NCBI GenBank assembly: GCA_030295235.1
Contig: AP026164.1
Span: 992,001-1,056,000 of the forward strand
DNA from: Fistulifera solaris
Taxonomy: Eukaryota; Bacillariophyta; Bacillariophyceae; Naviculales; Stauroneidaceae
Direction: 5' to 3'
DNA length: 64,000 nucleotides
Shown here: positions 63,692 through 64,000 of the stretch, in pieces
How the letters are laid out: every line of letters begins with the position of its first letter
Numbering within the stretch: position 1 is the stretch's first letter
Position numbers and translations under genes: made by a program
The notes under the pieces: generated by a model
Seen by the model: the letters and a program-made list of their open reading frames with translations, nothing else
Database searches by the model: none
What the model was told of the DNA's origin: nothing

Positions 63692-64000
63692 TCATGAAAG
63701 TGTGCTACCGGTAGCCGGAGATAATTGGAGAAGTCGCAATTGTGCTGTTTCCAAATGTTCGACTTGCCGATGAAATTTTCCTTGGCGTTTGAGAAAAGCT
63801 GTTTGCAGGATTTGAAGGACATCACCGTGTGCTACCAACACAAAGACATGGTTACCGGTGTACCTTTTGTCAAGATCAGCAACGCAACTGGTTGCTTTCT
63901 GTGTCACCGAATCGACAGATTCCACCCCATCTATGGTGTGCGACGAGTCGATCTCGTCATTCTTCCACACGCGAGGGTAATTCGAATCGCTCTGACCGTC
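63692..64000 (-). CDS. Histidine phosphatase (phosphoglycerate-mutase-like), C-terminal part only
   Basis: The frame is open to the window end, so the N terminus with the catalytic RHG is missing. The visible part has DSNYPRVWKNDE, ESVDSVTQKA and HVFVLVAHGDVLQILQTAFL, the second catalytic His region (HGD) of the branch-2-like phosphoglycerate mutase fold, then an ordinary C-terminal strand (HLETAQLRLLQL). Substrate cannot be told. Confidence 0.75.
   Translation of the reverse strand, partial: DGQSDSNYPRVWKNDEIDSSHTIDGVESVDSVTQKATSCVADLDKRYTGNHVFVLVAHGDVLQILQTAFLKRQGKFHRQVEHLETAQLRLLQLSPATGSTLS

Overview
The window looks like nuclear DNA of a diatom, most probably Phaeodactylum tricornutum or a close relative (inference). 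Reasons: a compact gene-dense layout on both strands; short GT-AG introns, mostly 58-125 bp; nucleus-encoded plastid proteins that begin with a signal peptide followed by an ASAFAP-like cleavage motif with F or W at +1 (TSAFVP in DXS, TAWQS in phytoene synthase, GRAFLVP at 62744); and secreted Lys/His-rich repeat proteins of silaffin-like composition. Nothing points to a bacterial, viral or organellar origin.

Layout. 1-14.3 kb: a myosin missing its 5' end, an unknown membrane protein, an unknown acidic protein, a fasciclin-domain protein, a leucyl aminopeptidase, a small RRM protein and a PPP phosphatase. 15-19 kb: ribosomal protein eL38, a broken plastid ketopantoate-reductase-like gene, and a 2.3 kb gene-free stretch with duplicated box-B-like elements. 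19-31 kb: phytoene synthase, FKBP isomerase, PC4 coactivator, ALG8 glucosyltransferase and a 1596-residue PHD/AT-hook protein. 31-33.7 kb: a gene graveyard with a dehydrogenase relic and a decayed copy of part of the PHD gene. 33.7-38.6 kb: a plant-type K+ channel, a thylakoid-lumen protein and a PAM68-like photosystem II assembly factor. 38.7-44.2 kb: two tandem paralogous genes for secreted proteins made of near-perfect 53- and 51-residue repeats, the most unusual content here. 44.7-64 kb: GT60 glycosyltransferase, MATE transporter, serpin, LETM1-like protein, S-adenosylmethionine synthetase, a plastid membrane protein, DXS, glycine-cleavage T protein, ammonium transporter, a small plastid protein and a histidine phosphatase cut by the window end.

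Shared themes. DXS and phytoene synthase are the entry steps of plastid isoprenoid and carotenoid synthesis. The PAM68-like factor and the neighbouring lumen protein belong to photosynthetic membranes. The T protein (photorespiratory glycine decarboxylase) has a cluster of TGACGT/TGACGTCA/TGACGC elements upstream, the type linked to CO2/cAMP control in this diatom. ALG8 and the GT60 enzyme serve secretory and Skp1-type glycosylation.

Caution on sequence quality. Seventeen single-base frame breaks, all in homopolymer runs of 4-8 bases, interrupt eleven otherwise well-preserved genes. In each case one base added or removed closes the whole model exactly in frame. This looks like homopolymer miscalling in the assembly rather than gene decay. 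The exception is the ketopantoate-reductase-like gene, whose breaks lie in 2-3 base runs and may be real.
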